Shown here: positions 9,769-19,523 of the stretch, piece after piece
Layout: every line of letters begins with the position of its first letter
Position numbering within the stretch: position 1 is the first letter of the stretch
Assembly (NCBI RefSeq): GCF_914767665.1
Contig: NC_059506.1
Coordinates: forward strand, 19,693,825 to 19,757,824
Length of the DNA stretch: 64,000 bases
Direction of reading: 5' to 3'
From: Harmonia axyridis
Taxonomy: Eukaryota; Arthropoda; Insecta; Coleoptera; Coccinellidae
The notes under the pieces: model-generated
What the model saw: only the letters and a program-made list of their open reading frames with translations
What the model was told of the DNA's origin: nothing
Databases searched by the model: none
Program-made: the position numbers and the translations under genes

Positions 9769-10527
9769 ATGACGTTAGACGGGAAGTCACCGGATATTAC
9801 GTTGAAGCAACTTTACGAGGAAATCATTAATAGCAAAGAAGAAGTTAAAAGCTCAATCTCGGCCACTGAAACCAGACTCACACAAGAACTGAAATTATCG
9901 AAAAATAGAATAGATCAACTAGAAAAAGAAAACTCCGACTTAAAGGAGAAACGTGAATATGTTGACCGTGAAAACAGGAAAAACAATATCATTATATTTG
10001 GTCTCAATAAATCAGTTAAAGAAACTACTCCTCAGTTAATTTGCGAAGAATTACATCGAGTGCTGAATGTCGAAATTAAAGAAAGTGATATTGATAATTG
10101 TTATAAGCTTGGAAAGACTGAAGACTCCCCAATAAAAGTAGAGTTAATCTCTAACCTAAAGAAGAAGGTAATATTTTCAAAGGTTAAGCAATTAAAAGAT
10201 ACCCCCCTGAGTATATCTAACGACCTAACGGGGAAACAGCGAGAAGAACTCAAGATCCTGAGGGCGAACCTACTCAAAGCCAGAACAAACTCCACTAGAA
10301 AATCATACATACGGGGAAATCGCCTTGTGGTCGGCACCAGGGAATATGCGTTGAAAGAATTAATAAATAACGAGCAGAAAGCTGAGCCCCATGGTCCATT
10401 TCTCTCGGCCCAACCCACAAATACATCAGGACATACGCTCAATCATCCTCAACCAGTGTCAAGAAAGGATTCCAACTTGGGTCCAATAGGATCAAGGTTG
10501 AGACCCAGAGAGGGCATAGGAAAGTAG
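9769..10527 (+). CDS. LINE ORF1 protein, coiled coil plus RRM-like core
   Basis: An ATG-started frame of 252 residues. Residues about 15-65 form a charged coiled coil (KNRIDQLEKENSDLKEKREY), followed by RKNNIIIFGLNKS and a basic RNA-binding-like core (KLGKTEDSPIKVELISN, GKQREELKILRANLLKAR), and RGNRLVVGTREYAL near the end. This matches the ORF1 type that packages LINE RNA into particles. The tail is rich in Pro and Arg. ORF2 begins 188 bp later after an unusually A-rich spacer (10600-10690). The frame is intact, unlike ORF2. Confidence 0.75.
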   Translation: MTLDGKSPDITLKQLYEEIINSKEEVKSSISATETRLTQELKLSKNRIDQLEKENSDLKEKREYVDRENRKNNIIIFGLNKSVKETTPQLICEELHRVLNVEIKESDIDNCYKLGKTEDSPIKVELISNLKKKVIFSKVKQLKDTPLSISNDLTGKQREELKILRANLLKARTNSTRKSYIRGNRLVVGTREYALKELINNEQKAEPHGPFLSAQPTNTSGHTLNHPQPVSRKDSNLGPIGSRLRPREGIGK

Positions 10528-10714
10528 TAACAGTACGTACCGTTGGCTCTTTTTTTTTCTCTCATCAATTATATAAAACCATACATAAGAAAATATCACG
10601 AAAGCAAAAATAAAAAAAAATAAAATAAAATAAAATAAAAAAAAGGAGAAAAAACAAAAAAAAATTATTATTTTTTTATCTAATTATTTTTTGTTATCCT
10701 TTCTCATCAAAAAT

Positions 10715-13624
10715 ATGAATCCGTACATTAGAGATTATCACGAAAGCAAGTATGAAACAAAAACAATTGATCATATCGACAAATTCATGCATGAAAAAAC
10801 GGGCGAACTAAAGATAGTGCACATGAACGTTAGAAGTGTTGCAAGGAATTTTGATGAGTTCATGATTCTCTTGAACTATTTGCCGATACAATTCGACATA
10901 ATAGTATTGTCGGAAACTTTTCAGATCAATAATTTGGTAATGTATAATATAGAAGGATACCAAATTATTTACAATGAGGGAACTCTAAATAAAAATGATG
11001 GTGTCTTGGTTTACCTAAAAGACCATATAGAATATACGCATAAAATAATGAACCTAGGAGAAAGCAAATCTATAGAAGTAAAAATCAATAGCGAAATGAA
11101 CATGGCATTAACCGTAATTTATAGGTCTCCCCAAACTTGTGTGGACACCTTTAATAAAGATCTTCTAACTTATCTTGATAATATGAATCACGTAAAAAGA
11201 CATGTGCTGATCGGAGATATGAACATAAATTTATTAACGGATAACGATTTCGTAGACGAATATAAAAATATTATGTACACATATGGGTTTATGTCTATCG
11301 TTCATGAATGCACACGCCCTGAAGGAAATAGTTGTATTGACCATATATTTTTCAAAACACCCAACATTGAAAACAAACTGAAAAATGTGAAAGGCTATAT
11401 TCTGCAGTACCTTATTACGGATCATTTTCCAGTTGTACTGATCATAGGCTCTGAAAAGGATATACCCATACATCGAACTATAGAAAGAAAAGTTAAGCAT
11501 TATATAGACTACTTTAAATTGAGGGAGGATTTGCTGGAGGAGTCATGGTCTCAAATATAGGAAAAAACTAACTTAAATCACATTGCTCAGCTTTTTATTA
11601 ATACCTTAGTCAGACACATAAAAAATAATACACAGACAGTAAAATTGAAAAAACAAGAAAGAATTCGAAAGAAGTGGATTACATCCGCAATACTTAAGTT
11701 AATTAACAAAAAAAATAACCTTTACATACAAACTAAAAACGAACCTAATAATGAAATAATCAAAAATGAATACATCCACCTGAAAAAAGAAATAGAAATA
11801 TCGGTGAATAATTCTAAAAAGGCTCATTTACAAAAGGTTATTGACATTTCCCAATGTGAGTCCAAAGCTGTATGGGATTGCATGAAGAATATATGTGGCA
11901 GCGGCCTTAAATCTGAAACAGAAATAAAAGAAATAATATTTGACGGTGTCGGCCCGCAAGATAATAAAGAAATAGCTAATATATTCAATGTATATTATAG
12001 TAATGTAGGAAAATCTTACGCGGAAAAAATTGATTGTCCAAAAGAGAATAAAGAAGCCGATAAAGCTTTGTGTAATTCCCTCTACTTGATTCCTACTGAT
12101 CACTTGGAGGTGGAGAATATCATTGCCAAGCTTAAATCGGGGAGAGCGCCAGGTCCGGACTTGATAAAATCCGAGACACTAAAAGAAATTAAAGCAGAGA
12201 TATCAAGACCGCTATCATACTTAATCAATAAATGTTTTGACGATGGATGCTATCCTGATTTATTAAAATTAGGTATAATTAAACTTCTTTATAAGAGCAG
12301 TGATCGTAAACAAGTAATAAATTACAGGCCAATTTCCCTTATTTCGAACATAGCGAAAATAATTGAGAAGATCATTAAAATGCGTATGGTAGATTTCCTG
12401 AGAAAGTATAAAATAATTGATGAGAAACAATTTGGATTTATTGAAGGAAAATCTACAGAAGATGCTATCAGAAAATTAAACGGGAAACTATATGAAAATC
12501 TAGACAAAAAAATTCCTTCACTGTGTATATTTGTGGACTTGTGTAAAGCGTTCGACACGGTCTGTCATACCCGTCCTCTTGAAAAGATGAAAAACTACGG
12601 GTTTAGAGGGCCAATATATGGTATCCTAAAAAGTTATTTGACAAACAGGAAACAGATTGTGGAAGTTGGAGGGATTAGGAGCTCGGAGGAAACTGTTACA
12701 TATGGTGTTCCACAAGGAACAGTCCTCGGGCCGGTCCTCTTTCTTATTTATATAAATGGATTACTAAAACTGAAGGAATCTAAAGATGCTATATGTTTTG
12801 CTGACGATGCAGTTTTTCAGTATCAGGCCGATACATGGGAAGGACTGAAGCAAAAGCCGAAAGTGATTTTTCTGAAATAAGCAAGTGGTTCAAAAATAAT
12901 AAACTCACCTTAAATGTCGTTAAAACAAAGTACATGGTTTTTACCTCCTATTCTCCTGGCCTACCGGACATGGGAACCCTTCAAATTGATGATAACACTT
13001 CCGTAGCTGAAACAAAAGAAATTAAATACCTAGGAGTCACAATAGACCAGCAGCTGAAATGGGACAAACACATCAAAAATTTAACTAATAAAATAAGAGG
13101 ATTGCTATCCAAGTTTAAACACTTGCGCAATCTGATAAATGACATCAAATATTTAAAGATATGTTACCAGGCTCTGGTGGCATCACAAATTAGTTATGGA
13201 ATAGTTGGATGGGGTGGAGCTTGTCAGAGCCACTTAAGAAGATTAGAAACAATTCAGAAATGGATACTGAAAATTACATTTTCGTACCTTTTCTAGTCAA
13301 CAACTATTTGAATTGGCAGGAGTACACGATGTAAGGCAATTATATGCTCTGAAACTCATTATGGACGTCAAGTTGGGTAAGATACCTGTGAAAATACCTC
13401 AACATGATTACGGAACCAGGAGAAAAGATTATACTTACCAAGCACCAAGATGTAGTAAAAGTGTGGGACAGAGAAGCCATGCCTACTTGGCCCCAAAAAT
13501 TTTCAACATAATCCCTGAACACCTAAAGGAAGAAAAAAGTATTAGACTATTCAAGAAACGTTTAAAAATGTGGCTTAATGGTGAAATCAGATCTATCATT
13601 AGCAACGTGATAAACAAAAAATGA
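10715..13624 (+). pseudogene. LINE ORF2: endonuclease-reverse transcriptase with one stop and two frameshifts
   Basis: ATG at 10715 (MNPYIRDY) follows the spacer. The apurinic-type endonuclease shows HMNVRSV, LSETFQI, YRSPQT, GDMNINLL, SCIDHIFFKT and TDHFPVV, all expected catalytic blocks. An in-frame TAG interrupts at 11558-11560 while the frame continues as RERIRKKWITSA-like linker. The RT shows RAPGPDLIKSE, NYRPISLIS, IFVDLCKAFDTV, GVPQGTVLGPVLF and catalytic CFADDA (12797-12814). A frameshift near 12838 moves the thumb to another frame, and a second near 13280 shifts the C-terminal domain, which ends at 13624. Lesions are few, so decay is recent. Confidence 0.85.
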
Positions 13625-13972
13625 ACTTACCCGAAACATGACAATTATACCCTATGATGACTATATTAAACCAAATAAGACGCACACTTACCCGATTAAA
13701 GACAGCAAAATCCTGGCATTGGCATGGAATACCGAATGAGACATCCTGTATTTCGAATCCTTTCATATGGTGGTGGATGGAAGTATCTGGGTTCGAAGCA
13801 TCCAATTTTTCACTTGTACTTTTTTAGATTTTGTAAATTTTGTTTCCTTTCTTTGCAGAACAGTTTTAGAATGTAAAATTAATTTAGTATCACGTACAGG
13901 TTAATATACTCTTTCAGTATATATTACCTCTGTGATGAACTATGTTTATTTGTTGAAGTTCTCGAATAAACT

Positions 13973-13996
13973 TCATTATTATTATTATTATTATTA
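13973..13996 (+). repeat. (ATT)n tail of the LINE
   Basis: About eight ATT units directly after the LINE 3' UTR (gttctcgaataaacttc). The next bases belong to an unrelated Gypsy integrase fragment, so this marks the 3' insertion border. Confidence 0.85.
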
Positions 13997-14230
13997 TGTT
14001 CATTGAGTTCTTCGGGTAGCTTATTTGTATTAGTCCCATCTAGTAGATATTTTGGTGTAAAACCTGTTACTGGGCATTATGTTATATTATATTTGTCAAC
14101 ACATTCTCTCACTATTGTTTTCCAAGCTTTCTTTTGTGTAGATTCAATGACTCTACATCTTATTTCATCGACTATGGTTTAGTTTACTCTTTCATTTAGA
14201 CCATTTGACAAATGTACATTTGAGACTGTG
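13997..14230 (-). pseudogene. Ty3/Gypsy integrase C-terminal fragment with two stops
   Basis: The minus strand reads SNGLNERVN, stop, TIVDEIRCRVIEST, KKAWKTIVRECVDKYNIT, stop, CPVTGFTPKYLLDGTN and LPEELNE. This is the region after the catalytic Glu block (NER) of insect Gypsy integrases, up to the conserved GYAPKYLL-type motif. It is a small relic into or beside which the LINE on its left and the Dong-like element on its right were inserted. It is a different lineage from the intact Gypsy at 16140. Confidence 0.65.
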
Positions 14231-14236
14231 TGAATA

Positions 14237-14254
14237 TAATAATAATAATAATAA
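14237..14254. repeat. (TAA)n run at the 5' border of a Dong-like copy
   Basis: About six TAA units, directly followed by the truncated Dong-like frame at 14255. A TAA run likewise lies at the 3' border of the same copy (33474-33487) and on both sides of the second copy. Confidence 0.85.
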
Positions 14255-15947
14255 ATGAGTTATTTTGATTATAAGAAGGCTTTCGACTCACTTCCACATG
14301 GCTGGCTGAAGAAAATTTTGGAGATATACAAGATCGATCCAATTATAACCAATTTTCTAAAGCTTGCAATGGACAATTGGAAAACGAACATCGAGCTTTC
14401 CACGGCAAACATAAAAACCAATCTGATTCCAATTAAGAAGAGAATTTTCCAAGGAGACTCCTTGAGCCCTTTATAGTCTGCTTGGCGCTGAACCCACTCT
14501 CTAAACAGCTAAACGCTATTGAAAAGGGTCTCAACATTAAAGGAAATAATAATACTACCACCCTCAATCATTTGCTGTACATGGATGATTTGAAACTGAT
14601 AACAGGCAATAAGAACCACCTAGAAATTATGGTCAAACTAGTGGAACATTTTTCGAAAGATGTAGGTATGGAATTCGGATCGGACAAATGTCGTACTCTC
14701 AGCGTAGTGAGAGGAAGAATACAAGATGAACCGATCACTCTCGCTAATGGACAGCAAATAAAAGCAATGAAGTCGGAGGATCTTTATAAATATCTTGGAA
14801 TGAAACAGAACCGACGAATCAACCACCAAAGAATGAAGCAAGACTTAACGACTGAGTTCATTACGAGAATTAAAAAAATCTTAAAAACAAACCTCAACAG
14901 CAGGAACATGACGAGAGCCATCAACACATATGCATGTTCAATTCTAACATACTCATTCGGTATAGTTCCATGGAGCAAAACAGACATCGAAAACTTGCAA
15001 CGTAAAATGAGAACGTTGATGACAAAAGCAAACAAGCACCATCCGAAAAGCAGCATTGAGAGGACTACACTGCAGAGAAATAAAGAAGGCAGAGGTCTTA
15101 TGGACATCATGGAACTTGCTAGTGGGCAGATAGAAAGCCTACGGGAATACTTCAGAGATCAAGCAAGTACATCAGAGTCACTGTGTGAAGCAGACGAATC
15201 AACACCTTTACAACTTCAAAAGGAGCAATCTTCATTCAACCACCAAACAACCCAAGAAAAACTGGAAAGATGGAGAGAGAAGACATTTCAACGAGGTGAA
15301 CGAGGATCATGTCGACATTGAAGCGTCGAACTATTGGCTCACATCAGGTGCAATGTACCCAGAAAGGGAAGGTTTTCTTTTAGCCATCCAAGATCAAGTG
15401 ATCTCAACTAGAAATTACTGCAGGCATATCATAAAGGATCGAACTATTACTGACGATCGATGCCTATATGGGTGTCCAACAAATGAGACAATAGAACATA
15501 TCACGGGAGGATATCAAATGTTTGCAGGAAATGAATATAAAGAGAGACTACACCAAGAATTGGCAACCATATTAAAACTAATTCATTCTGAAAAAATGCC
15601 ATATTAGAAGTACCGACCGGAGACCATCCTTGAAAACGAACGCTATAAGCTGTACTGGGATCGTACAGTTTTGACTGATAAAACAGTCCCTCACAATAGA
15701 CCAGATATATTACTAGTCGATAAACATCAAAAGACAGCATTACTCATTGACGTAGCAAAACCAAATAACAACAACCTGCCTCAAAAGGAGGTCGAAAAAA
15801 TTTCAAAATATAGGGTCCTCGAATTTCAGATTAAGCGCTAGTGGGTAATGATATCAACGAAAACTATCCCAATTATCATCTCAACAACTGGAATAGTGCC
15901 CAAAAATCTCAAGAGGAATATCAAGCAATTGGGACTTAGTGAGTATA
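14255..15947 (+). pseudogene. Dong/R4-like LINE, truncated copy, 5' segment
   Basis: Near-identical (a few per cent different) to 45822-47558 of the longer copy. It starts inside the RT palm (SYFDYKKAFDSLP) and carries the catalytic YMDDLKLITG (14579-14608). Lesions: a TAG after DSLSPL (14474-14476), where the longer copy reads WFCLAL; a shift at about 15180; several stops in the endonuclease part, including GCC-AUA-U to TAG at 15605. It is cut at 15947 by a TIR transposon; the last ~265 bp resume at 33208. Confidence 0.88.
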
Positions 15948-16055
15948 CAGGGTGAGTCTTTGACTTGTACATATATTTTAACCCAAGATTCCTGAGGTCA
16001 AAAGAAACACTCTTTTCCTTTACCATTTTTTCCGATTCGGCCGGGTTAAAAAGAT
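15948..16055 (+). repeat. Left terminal inverted repeat of the TA-flanked transposon
   Basis: About 108 bp, inverse of 33099-33207 with scattered mismatches. Begins CAGGGTGAGTCTTTGAC. The next ~84 bp to 16139 are internal transposon DNA before the Gypsy insertion. Confidence 0.88.
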
Positions 16056-16139
16056 ACAGGCTGTTGAAAATCGTTAAAAAAATGTGATTTTCGGCTATAT
16101 CTCGTAAATGGTTCTATTGAAGGAAATGATTTTTGGAAT

Positions 16140-17522
16140 TGTTACGGTTTGAATTTGAATTTAATTATTTACAGTATTCCTTATAATTTGTTCCTGTGGT
16201 TAATGATTTCTGTAACAGGAGGTATGTTGCATTGCCGGTAGATGTCATGTTATAGCGTTAAATTCAAACTTGCATTTAAAACACAAAAAGTAACATCAAC
16301 ACGTTCAGTTTTTTCATTCATTTTTTTGTATCTCGGTTATCATTCAATTTGAGTTCTTTTGAAAATGCATTTCGAATATCGTTCTTTTTCCATCGTAGCC
16401 TCTCACAGAGTAACAACGAAATTTTGGCGAGCAGTAGAGTTTAAAGTCGGCATTTTTTTGAAATTTATTATGGTAGCTGAATTAATTTTTCTGCTAAGGC
16501 AATAATCAATTTAATTTGGATAGCCTAGTCAAATCAAGTATTTATTTTGTGAGCTACAATTGAGTGAAAATCCTCGACAACGAGGGTAAGTTACCTTGTG
16601 ATCAATTTGAATTGAATTTTAAAGTAATACATACTTTTTTCTGTCATTCTTAGATTTTTATTATATGGTAATTTTTTTTCTATCGGACGTATTGGTATCA
16701 TTCAAGATCTTCACGAAAATTGCGAGTTAATGGTGCATACCTCCTGGGAAAATTGTTCAATTGGTCCTACATTTGTTGCTAGAGATTTTCATACCGTTTC
16801 ATTTTGAGTCACTTGGTACAGTTGGCTTGGGGAGGAGATTCACCCTAATTTTAAGATAAGTTCCTTCTCATGGTTTTTTTTTCTTCATTGTTGATTAGAT
16901 ACAATTTTGGATATAATATTAAATTCACCTTTGGCACATTTCCTTTTCTAAATTTTTATTATATTTTCTCATATTAACATTACCAATATTTGAATATTGT
17001 AATTTTCACATTATATTCAGTATATTTAATATTCCAGATTTGTATTCGCAGTTCTCAAAGTTTAGTACTCATAATTTCATATTGTCTTATATTTCAACTT
17101 ATCCAAATTGAGTATCTTTTTTTAAATTTTCTTAATCGTATATTTTTCCAAATTCAACTTCATCCTTATTCTTAGAGATTACATTCCATATTAGCTTGAT
17201 ACTTTAAATTTTTCATCATTCACATTTTGACTGCTTTAACTAGAACTTCATTATCTAAATTACTCATTAGTGTATAATTGTCCTAAGTGCACGGTATTGC
17301 AATCTTTCGATTCAGTATATTAGAACTAAGAATTATATATTTGTAAGAAACTTATTAGATTATAGTTGTTGTTATTTCAGATTTAAAAATTTATTTGTGA
17401 TTAAAAGTACTTAACCCAACCCTGATTAATTAATTGTTTATGACTGATTAATTGTCTCATCAGCAACTTTATAATTGGAATTTATTATCACAGGTTATAA
17501 TAAAGAAAGTACTACCGTGGCA
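16140..17522 (+). repeat. Left LTR of the Gypsy element
   Basis: 1383 bp, TG..CA ends, AT-rich, with an AATAAAG polyadenylation-like signal near the end (around 17500). It has no nested insertion and serves as the empty-site reference for the Helitron in the right LTR. Confidence 0.92.
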
Positions 17523-17524
17523 AT

Positions 17525-17537
17525 TGGCGCCCAACGT
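17525..17537 (+). other. Primer binding site, tRNA-Lys type
   Basis: TGGCGCCCAACGT begins two bases after the left LTR. It complements the 3' end of insect tRNA-Lys as known from other insect LTR elements. The following 240 bp to the gag ATG are leader without a frame. Confidence 0.85.
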
Positions 17538-17779
17538 AACAACCAATACACGATTAATCGACAATTGTACAGGACATTGTTCATTACTGAAACCAAGTCA
17601 TACTGTTCTTTGAAGAGGATCAATTCATGCTGAGGGAACACCATCATTTTGAACTGTGAAATTTTCGGTTTTTGGTGAGACACTTTTCTTTTCTCTGTTT
17701 GGACCATTTTTTTTTTTGCTACGTTATTTTCATTTATATAATTTTGACTTTTACACTGGAATAGACACATTTTTTAAAT

Positions 17780-19492
17780 ATGGCTACCATGTTTTTGAAA
17801 ATTGAACCCGATCGGTTAATTAAAGAGGAACTAGAGTATGAAATTGCGTTAAGAGGTCTGAAACCTGAAGGGTCAGTTTCGGAGTTGATCAAAATGTTAC
17901 GAGGTTTATTGAAATTAGAGTCAGAGGGACAATCATTCAAGGAATTTTATAATTTTGATGCAAAAGTAGAATTGGATATATGTTCTGCTAAGGTTGACGA
18001 AATTGAAGTTTATCTCAAAGAACCTTTTTCAGGTTCTATGCAACGCAAAATTAGAACAAAATTAAGTCATTTATTGGGTAGAGTAGAAAGAATCAAACCA
18101 TCTGAACAGGATAAAACCTTATGTGAATTAAGATCTAAGTTACTCACTGCGAGTTTGCGCTTAATGTCTTCATATGAGAGTAAATTAATGGGTGATTCTA
18201 AGGCTCCAAAATCATTGCCTGCGGAGGTAGAATTCGAGCAAAGTTTCTTGAATCAAAAAGCCGTGAGTTCGACACCAACAAAAAATTTATCTGCTAATGT
18301 TTCTGGTAATATTCAAAATAACAGCTTAACAACAGCGACTAATATGATGCAAAATTTGAATGTAGTAGATCCTAAAATTCACTTGAAAAGTCTGGGAATT
18401 AAATATTCAGGTAGAAACGATTCTCTGAGCTTGAATGCTTTTTTCGAAAGAGTAAATGATATTATGGAAGCAAGAGGTTATTCGGAAGAATTTATGTTCA
18501 GAATCGCATCAGAATTGTTCGAGGGTGAAGCACTAGTATACTATAGAGCGGTCAAGAGTTTGGTTGATGATTGGAAGGAACTTATTGCTATTTTTCGAGA
18601 TGAATTTTTCAGAGATGGAGACAGAAAAATCTTTGAACAAATTAAAGGAAGAACTCAAGGTGAAACTGAGACAATAGCTATCTATGTAGCATATATGCAA
18701 AACTTGTTCAATAGATTGTCTTTCTCAGTCGATGAAAAGGTAAAGTTAGAGTTAATAAAAGATAGAATCAGGCCAGAATATCGTATAGGGTTCGGATTGA
18801 TAGATGATATTAATTCTCTGGAAATGTTGATTAAATTGGGTCGTAAGTTGGAGGATAATAAGCGTTATGTTAATAATTTTATTCCACCGTCATCAAATAA
18901 GCATGCAATTGAAGTTGATTTAGAATACAAGCGCGAATCGACAAAGGGTAAATTATGTAATTTAGAGACTGAAAAACAGGTTAGTTTTAGTGATTATAAA
19001 CCAAGTATTTCTAAGTCAGAAAATGAACAATTTAGTGATGATAATAGGTTGAGAAGCAGAAGTAGATCCAATTCGCGAAGTAGAAATAGATCAAATTCCC
19101 GAGGTAGCACTAGAACTAGAGATTCTTCTAAGAATAGATATTGTTGTTCAGAAGTTAATTATAGTAAAGATGGACAATACTCAGATAGGAACTATTCAAA
19201 TAAGTCATATGGAAGTCAGCATAAAACATATCCTTATCAGAAACGTTTGAATGATGATAGATCTCCAAGTGTAGATAGGAATAGTGCGCAGAATAGTAAA
19301 AGACCAATTATCGATCAAAGTGACAGAAATAGGGCTCAGAATTCTTTTCAAGATTCGTCTGTTGTTTGTTTCAAGTGTCAGGGAAAAAATCATTTAGCTA
19401 GACATTGCACAGTAAAATCAATTCGATGTTACAATTGTGGTAGGTTCGGATTTACAAAATTAAATTGTCCAAGTTGTAATTTAAACCACTAA
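17780..19492 (+). CDS. gag: Gypsy Gag polyprotein
   Basis: 570 residues from the ATG at 17780. Residues about 195-370 show the Ty3/Gypsy capsid-type fold region (FEGEALVYYRAVKSLVDDW, then LIKDRIRPEYRIGF). A long Ser/Arg-rich linker follows (about 425-455), and two zinc knuckles close the protein: CFKCQGKNHLARHC is a standard CX2CX4HX4C, while CYNCGRFGFTKLNC has Phe in place of the His. Gag packages the element RNA in the cytoplasm. The stop at 19490-19492 overlaps the start of the pol-frame by a few codons and follows a slippery heptamer, so Gag-Pol is probably made by -1 frameshifting. Confidence 0.93.
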   Translation: MATMFLKIEPDRLIKEELEYEIALRGLKPEGSVSELIKMLRGLLKLESEGQSFKEFYNFDAKVELDICSAKVDEIEVYLKEPFSGSMQRKIRTKLSHLLGRVERIKPSEQDKTLCELRSKLLTASLRLMSSYESKLMGDSKAPKSLPAEVEFEQSFLNQKAVSSTPTKNLSANVSGNIQNNSLTTATNMMQNLNVVDPKIHLKSLGIKYSGRNDSLSLNAFFERVNDIMEARGYSEEFMFRIASELFEGEALVYYRAVKSLVDDWKELIAIFRDEFFRDGDRKIFEQIKGRTQGETETIAIYVAYMQNLFNRLSFSVDEKVKLELIKDRIRPEYRIGFGLIDDINSLEMLIKLGRKLEDNKRYVNNFIPPSSNKHAIEVDLEYKRESTKGKLCNLETEKQVSFSDYKPSISKSENEQFSDDNRLRSRSRSNSRSRNRSNSRGSTRTRDSSKNRYCCSEVNYSKDGQYSDRNYSNKSYGSQHKTYPYQKRLNDDRSPSVDRNSAQNSKRPIIDQSDRNRAQNSFQDSSVVCFKCQGKNHLARHCTVKSIRCYNCGRFGFTKLNCPSCNLNH

Positions 19493-19523
19493 GGAAGTCA
19501 AGTGTGGACCGAGCTTCGACTTC
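19480..19523 (+). promoter_or_regulatory. Programmed -1 ribosomal frameshift signal (gag/pol)
   Basis: The heptamer T TTA AAC (19480-19486) is in the gag frame exactly as the canonical slippery pattern requires. A 7-nt spacer holds the gag stop, and then a hairpin follows: GAAGTCAAG (19494-19502) with CTTCGACTTC (19514-19523), one bulged C. Slipping back one base reads straight into pol, which is open from 19480. Confidence 0.8.

Larger units (their letters stand above)
9360..13996 (+). mobile_element. Nearly full-length LINE with two ORFs and ATT-repeat tail
   Basis: Layout: probable 5' UTR to 9768, ORF1 9769-10527, A-rich spacer, ORF2 10715-13624 with apurinic-type endonuclease and RT, 3' UTR, and an (ATT)n tail ending at 13996. 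No poly(A) tail is seen; such short-repeat tails are usual for CR1/I-group rather than Jockey elements. The 5' border (about 9360) is an estimate from the sequence change. ORF2 carries one stop and two frameshifts, so this copy is not autonomous. Confidence 0.8.
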
